Source: Solimonas variicoloris DSM 15731
Lineage (GTDB): Bacteria > Pseudomonadota > Gammaproteobacteria > Nevskiales > Nevskiaceae
Length of the DNA: 64,000 nt
Reading direction: 5' to 3'
Assembly: GCF_000382285.1 (NCBI RefSeq)
Contig: NZ_KB907934.1
Location: 61,401 to 125,400, forward strand
In this document: positions 1-8,356 of the stretch, one piece after another
Numbering within the stretch: the first letter of the stretch is position 1
Layout of the letters: each line of letters opens with the position of its first letter
Notes under the pieces: generated by a model
Told to the model about the DNA's origin: nothing
Database searches by the model: none
What the model saw: the letters and a program-made list of their open reading frames with translations, nothing else
Position numbers and translations under genes: made by a program

Positions 1-2
1 GG

Positions 3-1952
3 CTGCGCCTGGCGGCGCTGCAGTTGAAGGCCGGCAACCGGGAGCGCGCCGCGGCGACGATGGATCTCGCCAGCCGGCTCGGCTTCCTGCAGAACGCCGA
101 AGAGCGCCTGCGCCTGGCGACGCTGACCGCGCAGATCGGCGCGCCATTCGAGGCGGGTTCTCTGTTGCAGTCGCTGATCGAGCGAAAGCAGGTTCCCGAC
201 AATGACGACACGCGCCGGCTGCTCGCGCAGTTCTGGCTCGCGGCGCGCGAGAGCAGCCTGGCCCTGCCGGCGCTCGAAGCGCTGGTCCGGCGCGCGCCGG
301 ACGCGGCGCTGTACCAGCAGCTCGCGCAGCTGCACCTCGATCGCGACGAGTACGCGCAGGCCGCGCAGGCGCTCGAACAGGCGACCCGCCTCGGCAAGGC
401 CGGCGGCAAGACCTGGCTGGCGCTCGGCTTCGCGCGCTACCAGCAGGCCGACGTCGACGCCGCGCTGGCGGCGTTTCGCGAAGCCGAGCGCCTGCCGGAC
501 GGACGGGCGGCGGCCGGCGAGTGGATCCGCTATCTCGAAAGCGGCAAGGCGCGCGAGCAGGCGCTGCAGGCCGCCGCCGAGCGCCGCGCGCGCGACGGCG
601 AGCCGGTCGCGCTGAGCGGGCGCCTGAGCGGCGATGCGGTGGCGATCGGCCAGACGCCGGCGCCGGCAGGCGCGGCCTTGCAGAGCGGCCAGGAGACGCC
701 GATCGGCGCCGACGCCGGCGGCAATGCCGACGGCACGATCCCGCCCTGGAGCGGCGGTCTGCAGCGTGCGCAATGGCCAGCCGCGTTCCGCAGCGGCCAG
801 CGTCTGGCCGATCCGTATCCGGACGACAAGCCGCTGTTCACGATCACCGCGGCCAATCTGGCGCAATACCGCGGACGGCTCAGCGCCGGCCATCTGGCGC
901 TGTTCGCGAAGTATCCGGACTACCGCATGCCGGTCTACGCGAGCCGCCGCAGCGTCGCCTATCCGCAGGCGATCGCCGACGCCAGTCGCGCCAATCTCGG
1001 CCGCGCCAGGCTGACGGGCTCGGACGAACTGGGCGGCGCGCGGCTCGGCGTGCCGTTTCCGCATCCGGCGTCCGGCGTCGAGATCATGTGGAACCACCGC
1101 ACGCGCTACCGCGGCGACTCGCTGGTGATGCAGTCGACCCAGGCCGTCGTGCGGCCGGGTGGCGCGCCGACGCTGCTCAAGCAGACCGAGCGCGTGCTGT
1201 TCCGCTACGGCAATGTGCGCGCGCCGCTGGACCTCGCGAAGGACAACATCCTGCTCTACTACTTGACCTGGTTCGGCAAGACGCGCAATGACGTCGATTT
1301 CGTCGCGCTGGTGCACGAGTCGGCCAATGCGCTCAAGCAGCCGCGCGGCGTCTGGGTGATTCCGCCGGGCGTGCCGAAGATGTTCCGCGTGCCGCCGGTC
1401 GGCTACGACCAGCCGTTCCCCGGCTCGGACGGCATGATGTTCCTCGACATGGTCGACATGTACAACGGCGCCTTCGACCGCTACGTCTGGAAACTCGCCG
1501 GCAAGCGCGAGCTGTACGTGCCGTACAACAGCTACCGCCTGAGCGACGGCCGTTACCCGTATGCGCGCCTGCTGACGCCGAGGTTCCTGAACCCCGAAGG
1601 TGCGCGCTACGAGCTGCACCGCGTCTGGGTCATCGAGGCGACCGAGCGCGGCGGCAAGCGGCACAGCTTCGGTACGCGCGTCTTCTACGTCGACGAGGAC
1701 AGCTGGAACGTGCTGCTGGTCGAGAACCAGGATCACGACGGCCGCCTGTGGCGCTTCCAGGAAGGGCATCTGCTGCCGGCCTACGACGTGCAGGCGGCGA
1801 ACTGCGCGCCGGTCGTCACCTACGATCTCAAGGACGGGCGCTACTTCGTCAACCGTCTGCTCGGCGAAGATGCGCCGGCGCAGTTCAACGTGCCGATGCG
1901 CGATGCGGAGTTCGTGCCGGACCGCGTGCGCGCCCGCTACGGGCGCTTCTGA
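3..1952 (+). CDS. TPR-repeat protein fused to a DUF1329 domain (5' end outside window)
   Basis: The reading frame is open from base 3, so the true start lies upstream. The first ~200 visible residues are alpha-helical TPR-like repeats (for example ALYQQLAQLHLDRDEYAQAA and TWLALGFARYQQADVDAALA). After a low-complexity linker the rest matches the DUF1329 family: it shares the TPIGAE/GAD-GN-DG-IP-W entry motif, the WNH block, the YELHRVWV block and the YVDEDSW block with the gene at 4099. Proteins of this family are predicted envelope proteins, often encoded beside a DUF1302 protein; their function is not established. The TPR part resembles the TPR proteins that close TonB-ExbB-ExbD operons (inference). 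TPR and DUF1329 form one uninterrupted frame, an unusual fusion. Confidence 0.85.
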   Translation: MRLAALQLKAGNRERAAATMDLASRLGFLQNAEERLRLATLTAQIGAPFEAGSLLQSLIERKQVPDNDDTRRLLAQFWLAARESSLALPALEALVRRAPDAALYQQLAQLHLDRDEYAQAAQALEQATRLGKAGGKTWLALGFARYQQADVDAALAAFREAERLPDGRAAAGEWIRYLESGKAREQALQAAAERRARDGEPVALSGRLSGDAVAIGQTPAPAGAALQSGQETPIGADAGGNADGTIPPWSGGLQRAQWPAAFRSGQRLADPYPDDKPLFTITAANLAQYRGRLSAGHLALFAKYPDYRMPVYASRRSVAYPQAIADASRANLGRARLTGSDELGGARLGVPFPHPASGVEIMWNHRTRYRGDSLVMQSTQAVVRPGGAPTLLKQTERVLFRYGNVRAPLDLAKDNILLYYLTWFGKTRNDVDFVALVHESANALKQPRGVWVIPPGVPKMFRVPPVGYDQPFPGSDGMMFLDMVDMYNGAFDRYVWKLAGKRELYVPYNSYRLSDGRYPYARLLTPRFLNPEGARYELHRVWVIEATERGGKRHSFGTRVFYVDEDSWNVLLVENQDHDGRLWRFQEGHLLPAYDVQAANCAPVVTYDLKDGRYFVNRLLGEDAPAQFNVPMRDAEFVPDRVRARYGRF

Positions 1953-2035
1953 ACTTTCCTGCGCCGCGCGTGCAACCTTTCCGCGTTTCGCGCGTCCAAT
2001 CCTTCGAACACCGGTCGGGTGTTCACTCCCAGATT

Positions 2036-2067
2036 GCCGGGCCACCGCCAGGTCGCCCGGCGTTTTC
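2036..2067 (+). terminator. Likely intrinsic terminator after the TPR-DUF1329 gene
   Basis: Seven-base inverted repeat GCCGGGC / GCCCGGC with a 12-base loop, followed by GTTTTC. It sits 84 bases after the stop codon. A second hairpin, GAACACC / GGTGTTC, lies just upstream at about 2006-2024. The facing DUF6918 gene ends at 2075, so the region separates two convergent units. Confidence 0.5.
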
Positions 2068-2074
2068 TGCTTTC

Positions 2075-2515
2075 CTACAGATAGCCGCGGATCAGCCGGC
2101 CGAGCGCCGGCACGGCGATGTCGATCTCCGCTTCGGCGCTGCCGCGCAGCTTGTGGTACGCGCTGCGCAGGGCGCCGTTCTGGCTGGCGGCGATGCGCAC
2201 GTCGGCGACCGCGAGCAGGGCTGCGCCGGCTTCGGCGGCGTGCTGTTGCAGGAAGGCGCTGAAGTCCGGCTCGCGGCTTTGCTGGAAGCGTTCATACAGC
2301 GGCTGCAGCGCGGCGATAAACTGCGGTGCATTGCGACGTAGCGCGCCGCCCAGCAAATCGGGCTTGGCGGCCTTGAGCAGCGCCAGCCCGGCCTTCAGGC
2401 CGAAGCCGCGCAGGCCGCCGCGGCTGGCGACGTGGGCTTCGACGAAGCGTTCCAGATCGGCGGCAAAGGCGTCTCGCTGGAACGGCGACCACAGGATATC
2501 GTTCAGGCTCTTCAC
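2075..2515 (-). CDS. DUF6918 family protein
   Basis: Small soluble protein of 146 residues with no signal peptide or membrane segment. It matches the DUF6918 pattern, known mainly from actinobacterial proteins of similar length: an N-terminal SLNDILWSP segment, a VASRGGLRGFGLKAGLA helix, and a C-terminal LRSAYHKLRGSAEAEIDIA block. No biochemical function is known for the family. A GTG start at 2515 is chosen because homologous sequence begins there; the frame stays open upstream but then overlaps the ABC1 kinase gene. Its start is only 21 bases from the divergent ATG of the kinase, so both genes must share a very compact promoter region or be transcribed from inside each other. Confidence 0.72.
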   Translation of the reverse strand: MKSLNDILWSPFQRDAFAADLERFVEAHVASRGGLRGFGLKAGLALLKAAKPDLLGGALRRNAPQFIAALQPLYERFQQSREPDFSAFLQQHAAEAGAALLAVADVRIAASQNGALRSAYHKLRGSAEAEIDIAVPALGRLIRGYL

Positions 2516-2536
2516 GTCGGGTTTACGGATCGGTTC

Positions 2537-3955
2537 ATGGCATCGCGCGACGACAGCGGCAAAGATAGCATCACGGCTCTGAAGACCGGCTCGATCGAGC
2601 GCGGCATCGCGCTGACGCGCCTCGGCGTCGGCGCCGGCGCCAAGCTCGTCGCGCACTCGCTCGCCAACATCTTCCGCGGCGAAATCTCGCGCGACAGCGC
2701 CAATCGCGACTTCTACGAACGCCAGGCGCAGATTCTCGCCGACGAACTCGGCAAGCTCAAAGGCAGCGTCATGAAGGCCGGACAGATGCTGTCGCTGTAC
2801 GGCCAGTACTTCCTGCCCGAGGAAGCGGTGACGGTGCTCGCGCAGCTGCAGGACGATACGCCGCCGGTGGCCTGGAACGTCGTTGCGCCGGTGCTCGAGC
2901 GCAGCCTCGGCCGCGCGCGACTGCGTGAGCTGGACATCGACACGCGACCGATGGCGGCGGCCTCACTCGGCCAGGTGCATCGCGCGCGCCGCAAGAAGGA
3001 TGGCCTCGAGCTGTGCGTGAAGATCCAGTATCCCGGCGTCGCCGATGCGATCGAGAGCGACATTCGCACGCTGTCGCGGCTGCTGCTGATGACCCGGCTG
3101 ACGCCCAAGGGACTCGATCTGACGCCGGTCTTCAGCGAAGTGCGCGAGATGCTGTTCCGCGAAGTCGACTACGCGGCCGAGGCGCATTTCACGCGCAGCT
3201 TCGCGCATCGCCTGCAAGGCGATGCACGCTATGTCGTGCCGCAGGTGATCGATGAATACAGCACCGCCCAGGTGCTGACGACGAGCTTCGAGCCGAACAG
3301 CCATGTGCGCGATCCGCGCGTGCAGGCGCTGTCGCAGGCGCGCCGCAACCGGCTCGGCCTTGCGTTCCTCGATCTGTTCTTCAACGAGTTCTTTCGCTGG
3401 GGCATGGTGCAGTCGGATCCGCACTTCGGTAACTACCGTTTCCGCGTCGGCGAGACGGCGGAGGAGGACCGCATCGTGCTGCTCGATTTCGGTGCGACGC
3501 GGATCTTCGGACGCGGCTTCATCGAAAGTTACAGCGACATCGTCGAGGGCGCGCTGCGCCGCGATCGCGAGCAGACGCTGCGCGGCGCGACGGCGATCGG
3601 CCTGATGAACGCCAGCATGCCCAAGCCGGCGCTCGATGCGTTCGCGGCGATGTGCGAGGCGATCGTCGAACCGTTCGAGGCCGCCGACGATCCGCGCACC
3701 GACCGCAAGGCGCGCAATGCCGACGGCGCCTATCGCTGGGGCGACAGCGATCTGCCGATGCGTACCGGCAAGATCGCCGCCACCAACGCGCTGTCCGTGC
3801 ACTTCCGCGTGCCGCCGCGCGAGATCGTGTTCCTGCATCGGCGTCTCGCCGGCGTGTTCATCATGCTGGCAACCTTGCGCTGCGAGCTCGACGCTCGCGA
3901 GCTGCTGCTTGCTGCACTGCACGATGCGCATGCGCTGGCAGCGGCAGACGCTTGA
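2537..3955 (+). CDS. ABC1 / AarF-family atypical kinase
   Basis: 472 residues. It carries the hallmarks of the ABC1 (UbiB/ADCK/AarF) family: the KxGQ motif (KAGQMLSLYGQYF), the alanine-rich nucleotide loop AAASLGQVHRA, the invariant lysine in CVKIQYPGV, and the metal-binding LLDFGATR (DFG) motif. Family members act in quinone-lipid metabolism or lipid homeostasis and may be ATPases rather than protein kinases. It is shorter than canonical UbiB and shows no C-terminal membrane anchor pair, so it is probably not the ubiquinone-operon UbiB. ATG 2537 is chosen because the upstream in-frame codons overlap the divergent DUF6918 gene. Both flanking units encode DUF1329 proteins, which may point to a shared lipid-related role (inference). 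Confidence 0.88.
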   Translation: MASRDDSGKDSITALKTGSIERGIALTRLGVGAGAKLVAHSLANIFRGEISRDSANRDFYERQAQILADELGKLKGSVMKAGQMLSLYGQYFLPEEAVTVLAQLQDDTPPVAWNVVAPVLERSLGRARLRELDIDTRPMAAASLGQVHRARRKKDGLELCVKIQYPGVADAIESDIRTLSRLLLMTRLTPKGLDLTPVFSEVREMLFREVDYAAEAHFTRSFAHRLQGDARYVVPQVIDEYSTAQVLTTSFEPNSHVRDPRVQALSQARRNRLGLAFLDLFFNEFFRWGMVQSDPHFGNYRFRVGETAEEDRIVLLDFGATRIFGRGFIESYSDIVEGALRRDREQTLRGATAIGLMNASMPKPALDAFAAMCEAIVEPFEAADDPRTDRKARNADGAYRWGDSDLPMRTGKIAATNALSVHFRVPPREIVFLHRRLAGVFIMLATLRCELDARELLLAALHDAHALAAADA

Positions 3956-4003
3956 GCGTCGTACGTAGGCCGTACTGACACGAAGACGTGTCCGCCCGTT
4001 CAA

Positions 4004-4032
4004 TTGTGGGCGGGTTCGCGATTGGATAGCAT
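4004..4032 (+). promoter_or_regulatory. Possible sigma-70 promoter for the DUF1329 gene
   Basis: TTGTGG and TAGCAT are separated by 17 bases, a moderate match to the -35/-10 consensus, placed about 67 bases before the ATG at 4099. Two small hairpins (GACACG/CGTGTC at 3977-3992 and CCGCCC/GGGCGG at 3992-4013) lie in and just before it. Neither has a T-run. Confidence 0.3.
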
Positions 4033-4098
4033 CGCCGTAGTCGTCTTTTGCAGAACGAAGACCGCCGAGAGCGGTTTCCATCCCCAGAGGAGAGCGAT

Positions 4099-5454
4099 AT
4101 GAAGAAGCAGTACGCACTCTTGACCGGAGCGCTGTGCCTGAGCCTGCTTGCCGGGCAGGCCGCCGCGAAGGTCAGTCAGCAGGAGGCCGATGCCCTCGGC
4201 AAGGACCTGACGCCGATCGGCGCCGAGAAGGCCGGCAACAAGGACGGCAGCATTCCGGCCTGGGAGCCGGAGCCGCAGCGCGGCGCGCTGTCGGGGGAAT
4301 TCCCGAACAACCCGAAGGTCGAAGCGGAAAAGCCGCTGTTCACGATCACCAAGGCCAACATGGCCCAGTACGCCGACAAACTGTCGGAAGGCCACAAGAA
4401 GCTGCTGTCGACGTACGACACGTACAAGATGATCGTGTACCCGTCGCACCGTCTGGTCGACTGGCCGAAGGAGATCAAGGACGCCACCGTCAAGAACGCG
4501 ACGACCTGCGAAATCCAGGGCACCGACGTTCTCAACAACTGCAAGATGGGCTTCCCGTTCCCGGTGCCGAAGACCGGCGCCGAGCCGATCTGGAACCACA
4601 AGCTGAAGTGGCGCGGCGAGGCGGTGACCCGCTACAACAACCAGATGATCGTGCAGAACAATGGCGATTATCAGCTGACCAAGATCATCGAGGACGTGCA
4701 GTTCCCGTACGCGTCGATCAAGAACCCGCAGCCGATCATCTCCGGCAACGGTGAATACCTCGAGTACCTGTCGCGCGTGGTCGCGCCGCCGCGCCTGGCC
4801 GGCACCTTCATCCTGGTGCACGACAAGACCGGCACCGGCGCCGACGGCCGCGCCGCGTGGCTGTACTCGCCGGGCCTGAAGCGCATCCGTCGCGCGCCGA
4901 CGGTCTGCTGCGACAACCCGTACGAGGGCACCGACGGTCACCAGTTCTACGACCAGGTCGACATGTTCAACGGCGTGCTCGAACGCTACACGTGGAAGAT
5001 CGTCGGCAAGAAGGAGTTCTACATCCCGTACGACTCCAACAAGATCGCCGGCAACAAGGTCAAGTACAAGGACCTCGCGCGTCCGAAGCACCTGAACCAG
5101 GATCTGCCGCGTTACGAGCTGCATCGCGTCTGGGTCGTCGAAGCGAACCTGCGCGCGGGCACCAGCCACACCTTCAAGACGCGTCGCTTCTACGTCGACG
5201 AGGACAGCTGGACCATCGCGATGGTCGACGATTACGACAACCGCGACCAGCTCTACCAGTTCCAGGAAGGCCACATCATCAGTGCGCCGAACCTGCAGGC
5301 CGCGACGACGGTGCCGGAAGTGATCTATCACTTCACCGCCGGCCGTTACTTCATCACGGCGGCCTGGAACGAGGACAAGCCGATCGACGCGACCGTCAAC
5401 TTCAAGCCGGACTACTTCACCGCGGCGTCGGTGCAGAAGATGACGACGAAGTAA
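4099..5454 (+). CDS. DUF1329 domain-containing secreted protein
   Basis: 451 residues with a clear Sec signal peptide (MKKQYALLTGALCLSLLAG, cleavage near AAA-KV). The mature protein is a full-length DUF1329 domain with the LTPIGAEKAGNKDGSIPAW entry motif, the PIWNHKLKWRG block, the DQVDMFNG block, YELHRVWVVEA and YVDEDSWTIA. DUF1329 proteins are periplasmic or envelope-associated and are frequently paired with DUF1302 outer-membrane proteins; no DUF1302 gene is visible here. The ATG at 4099 has an AGGAGA Shine-Dalgarno. An intrinsic terminator follows, so it is probably monocistronic. It is a paralogue of the C-terminal domain of the gene at 3-1952. Confidence 0.92.
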   Translation: MKKQYALLTGALCLSLLAGQAAAKVSQQEADALGKDLTPIGAEKAGNKDGSIPAWEPEPQRGALSGEFPNNPKVEAEKPLFTITKANMAQYADKLSEGHKKLLSTYDTYKMIVYPSHRLVDWPKEIKDATVKNATTCEIQGTDVLNNCKMGFPFPVPKTGAEPIWNHKLKWRGEAVTRYNNQMIVQNNGDYQLTKIIEDVQFPYASIKNPQPIISGNGEYLEYLSRVVAPPRLAGTFILVHDKTGTGADGRAAWLYSPGLKRIRRAPTVCCDNPYEGTDGHQFYDQVDMFNGVLERYTWKIVGKKEFYIPYDSNKIAGNKVKYKDLARPKHLNQDLPRYELHRVWVVEANLRAGTSHTFKTRRFYVDEDSWTIAMVDDYDNRDQLYQFQEGHIISAPNLQAATTVPEVIYHFTAGRYFITAAWNEDKPIDATVNFKPDYFTAASVQKMTTK

Positions 5455-5476
5455 GACGTCGACACGACGTCGATGG

Positions 5477-5506
5477 GGCCGCCGGAGCGATCCGGCGGCC
5501 TTTTTC
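5477..5506 (+). terminator. Intrinsic terminator of the DUF1329 gene
   Basis: A perfect 10-bp stem (GGCCGCCGGA / TCCGGCGGCC) closes a GCGA loop and is followed by TTTTTC, 22 bases after the stop codon. Confidence 0.9.
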
Positions 5507-5530
5507 TTGGCAACCGCTGCGCAGGGACGC

Positions 5531-6022
5531 ATGAAGCACGAACAGAAACAGACTTTCGACAAGCCGCCGGAAACGGTGATCCGCATGTTCGGCGACCGCC
5601 GCTATTTCGAGCGCAAGTACGAGCTGCTCGGCTTTCGCGACATCGAGGTGCTGGAGCACGAAGCCGCGGGCGAGCGCTTCCGGATCCGCGTCCGCTACAC
5701 GGCCGGCGCCGACGTCCCGCTGCCGGACTTCGCCCGCAAGTTCGTGTCCGGCGACATCGCGATCGTGCAGGAGGACCGCTGGGATCTGGCCAAGAGGACG
5801 GGTCGTCTCGAAGTCGATCTGCGCGGCCTGCCGATCAAGGTCGGCGCCGACATGGTGCTGGCCGGCCACGGCAAGGGCGGGGCGGCCAACACCCTGAGCT
5901 GGGACGTCCGCTGCTCGATTCCGCTGCTCGGCGGCAAGCTCGAGAAGCTGCTGCTCGCCGACATCGAAGCCAAGGCCGACGCCGATCTCGCCGCTTCGCG
6001 CAGGATTCTCGCCGACTACTGA
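5531..6022 (+). CDS. DUF2505 domain-containing protein
   Basis: 163 residues, soluble, no signal peptide. It fits the DUF2505 family, START/SRPBCC-like proteins of about 160 residues: an N-terminal MKHEQKQTFDKPPETV strand-helix, ending with EKLLLADIEAKADADLAASR, the typical C-terminal long helix that mentions a preceding LLGGKLE. The ligand is unknown; the fold family binds hydrophobic molecules. ATG 5531 is preferred over an in-frame TTG at 5507 because the latter lies directly on the terminator's T-tract and the ATG has an AGGGA ribosome-binding site. Confidence 0.82.
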   Translation: MKHEQKQTFDKPPETVIRMFGDRRYFERKYELLGFRDIEVLEHEAAGERFRIRVRYTAGADVPLPDFARKFVSGDIAIVQEDRWDLAKRTGRLEVDLRGLPIKVGADMVLAGHGKGGAANTLSWDVRCSIPLLGGKLEKLLLADIEAKADADLAASRRILADY

Positions 6023-6121
6023 GCGATTGCCGGCGCGGCGTGCTGAGGGAGTTCCCGCTTGCTGGCGGCGGGGCGGCGGAGGCGATAATCGCGCTTCCGC
6101 CACGCTTGCCGGGAAGGTCCG

Positions 6122-7882
6122 ATGAAAATGCATCATGCCGCCGCCGCGGCGCTGCTCCTCGCCTGCGGTCTGGCCCGCGCGGCGGTCCCGGCCTGGGTCG
6201 ATGAGAGCAACCGCAACGCCGAGGTCCTGCTCAAGGTCATCGCCGAGTTCACGCCGGAGAATGCCGGCGAGATCGGTGTCGACGGTTTCGACGAGCAGAT
6301 CGTCGATCTGCGACCGAAACTCTACGAGCGCAGCACGGCGGCCACCCGGAAGGCGATCGCCGAGCTTGAGGCGATCAAGGCGAAGACCCGCGACGCCGCG
6401 GTTCTGCAGGATCTCGACATCCTGATCGATTCGGCGCGCGATGGCATGGCGTCCGAGACGCTGCGCCACGATCTGATGCTGCCGTACTACAGCGTGTCGA
6501 GCATGAGCTTCAGCGGCATCAAGGCGCTGCTCGATCCGCGTGTGCCGAAGGAACGCCAGGCCGCCGCGCTGGTGCGCCTGCGCCGTTACGCCGGTTTCGA
6601 CGGCGCGACGCCGCTGGTCGAGCTGGCCCGGGCGCGCAGCGAGGAGCGTTTCGCCAGCAAGGGCCTGATCGGCCCGTATCGCGGCGAGGTCGAGCAGGAT
6701 CTCGCCGATGCGCCGCGCTACGTCGACGGCATCGGCGAGCTGTTCGCGCAGTCGGGCCTGCACGGTTACGAGGCGCCGCTGGCGGCGCTGCGCCAGCAGC
6801 TGTCGGATTACAACGAGTGGGTGCAGCAGCAGATCCTGCCGCGCGCCCGCGACGATCACCGCCTGCCGCCGGCGCTCTACGCCGACAATCTCAAGCAGGT
6901 CGGCGTCACCGATCTGGCGCCGGACGAACTGATCCGCCGCGCGCAGCTGGCTTTCGTCGAGATCCAGAACGAGATGCGCACGCTGGCGCCGCTGGTCGCC
7001 AGGGAAAAGGGTTTTGCGTCGAGCGATTACCGCGACGTCATCCGCGAGCTGAAGAAGGATCAGGTCAGCGGCGAGGCGATCCTGCCCCTGTATCGCGACA
7101 CGCTCAAGGCGATCGAGGACAGCATCCGCCGCGAGCACGTCGTCAGCCTGCCGCAGCGCGAGGCCAAGATCCGCCTCGCCAGCGAGGCCGAATCGGCGCA
7201 GGTGCCGGCGCCGTTCATGAGCCCGCCGCGCCTGATCGGCAACACCGGCGAGTACGGCGAGTTCGTGCTGCCGCTGAACGTGCCGGGCCGGGCCGGCCGC
7301 GCCGATCTGAAGACCGACGACTTCACCTACAAGGCGGGCGCCTGGACGCTGACCGCGCACGAGGCGCGGCCGGGCCACGAGCTGCAGTTCGCGGCGATGA
7401 TCGAGAAGGGCGTGTCGACCGCGCGTGCGGTGTTCGCGTTCAACAGCGTCAACGCCGAGGGCTGGGCGCTGTATGCCGAGGCCGAGATGAAACCGACGTT
7501 CCCGCTCGACGGCCAGCTGATCGGCCTGCAGCTGCGCCTGATGCGCGCCGCGCGCGCTTTCCTCGATCCGATGGTCAATCTCGGCCGCATCACGCCGGAC
7601 GAGGTCAATGCCTTCCTGCAGCGCGAAGTCGTGCTGTCGCCGGGCATGGCGCAGTCGGAGACCGACCGCTACGTGTTCCGCTCGCCGGGCCAGGCGACCG
7701 CGTACTTCGTCGGCTATCAGGCGATCATGGGCATACGCGCCAAGGCCGAGCTCGCGCTCGGCGACAAGTTCGACCGCCAGCGCTTCCACGACTTCCTGCT
7801 CGGCCAGGGCCTGTTGCCGCCGAAGCTGCTCGACAAGGCGGTCGTCGAGCAGTTCATTCCGGCCGAGCGGGCACGCAGCTGA
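6122..7882 (+). CDS. DUF885 family secreted protein (putative metallopeptidase-like)
   Basis: 586 residues, a normal length for the DUF885 family, with an N-terminal signal peptide (MHHAAAAALLLACGLARAA). The family's zinc-peptidase-like signature is present as TAHEARPGHELQ (HExxxGHxxQ), followed downstream by the conserved Glu-rich EGWALYAEAE segment. These two elements together resemble a gluzincin zinc site in which the second glutamate lies in the EGWALY motif. Activity of most DUF885 proteins is untested. It stands alone, with a strong hairpin after the stop. Confidence 0.9.
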   Translation: MKMHHAAAAALLLACGLARAAVPAWVDESNRNAEVLLKVIAEFTPENAGEIGVDGFDEQIVDLRPKLYERSTAATRKAIAELEAIKAKTRDAAVLQDLDILIDSARDGMASETLRHDLMLPYYSVSSMSFSGIKALLDPRVPKERQAAALVRLRRYAGFDGATPLVELARARSEERFASKGLIGPYRGEVEQDLADAPRYVDGIGELFAQSGLHGYEAPLAALRQQLSDYNEWVQQQILPRARDDHRLPPALYADNLKQVGVTDLAPDELIRRAQLAFVEIQNEMRTLAPLVAREKGFASSDYRDVIRELKKDQVSGEAILPLYRDTLKAIEDSIRREHVVSLPQREAKIRLASEAESAQVPAPFMSPPRLIGNTGEYGEFVLPLNVPGRAGRADLKTDDFTYKAGAWTLTAHEARPGHELQFAAMIEKGVSTARAVFAFNSVNAEGWALYAEAEMKPTFPLDGQLIGLQLRLMRAARAFLDPMVNLGRITPDEVNAFLQREVVLSPGMAQSETDRYVFRSPGQATAYFVGYQAIMGIRAKAELALGDKFDRQRFHDFLLGQGLLPPKLLDKAVVEQFIPAERARS

Positions 7883-7891
7883 GTACGCGAC

Positions 7892-7923
7892 GGGTCTGCT
7901 GACGCCATGGTGTCAGCAGGCCC
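7892..7923. other. Strong hairpin between DUF885 and VOC genes
   Basis: Twelve-base arms GGGTCTGCTGAC / GTCAGCAGGCCC (one G-U pair) enclose an 8-base loop, starting 10 bases after the DUF885 stop. There is no T-run on either side, so it may be a transcript-end stabiliser or a Rho-assisted stop rather than a classical terminator. Confidence 0.45.
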
Positions 7924-7962
7924 GGCCGATACTGCCGCTCCCCTGATTCCACGGAGCAGCTC

Positions 7963-8328
7963 ATGATTCTCGGCATGCGTACCGCGATTTATCCGGCCGC
8001 CGACCTCGCCGCGGCCAAGACTTTCTACACGCAGGCGCTCGGCGTCGCGCCGTACTACGACGAGGCCTACTACGTCGGCTATGCGGTCGGCGGTTTCGAA
8101 CTCGGGCTGATTCCGGACGACCTGCCGTCGACGACCGGCGTGCAGGCGTTCTGGGGCGTCGCCGACATCGACGCCGAACTGGAGCGGCTGATCGCACTCG
8201 GCGCGCAGCCGTACGAGCCGGCCAAGGACGTCGGCGGCGGCATCAAGGTCGCCAGCGTGCTCGATCCGTCCGGCAACCGCTTCAGCGTGATCGAGAATCC
8301 GGCTTTCGATCCGCGTCAGGTGCGCTGA
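7963..8328 (+). CDS. VOC family (glyoxalase-like) protein
   Basis: 121 residues forming one vicinal-oxygen-chelate module: two beta-alpha-beta-beta-beta units, starting RTAIYPAADLAAAKTFYTQA and ending with LDPSGNRFSVIENP, the usual end strand of the fold. Substrate cannot be told from sequence. The ATG has a GGAG ribosome-binding site. The next gene is a WYL-type regulator 28 bases downstream on the same strand; the two probably form one transcript, a common arrangement in which the regulator accompanies a VOC protein. Confidence 0.85.
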   Translation: MILGMRTAIYPAADLAAAKTFYTQALGVAPYYDEAYYVGYAVGGFELGLIPDDLPSTTGVQAFWGVADIDAELERLIALGAQPYEPAKDVGGGIKVASVLDPSGNRFSVIENPAFDPRQVR

Positions 8329-8356
8329 GCGCGCCGCCGTCACGCGCAGGCACCGC

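Noticed and set aside
3977..4013. Tandem hairpins as a terminator of the ABC1 kinase gene
   Set aside because: Stems are only six bases and there is no T-run; they overlap a possible promoter instead.
5417..7789. Minus-strand open frame of 790 codons
   Set aside because: Runs against the DUF2505 and DUF885 genes, both with good motifs and ribosome-binding sites.
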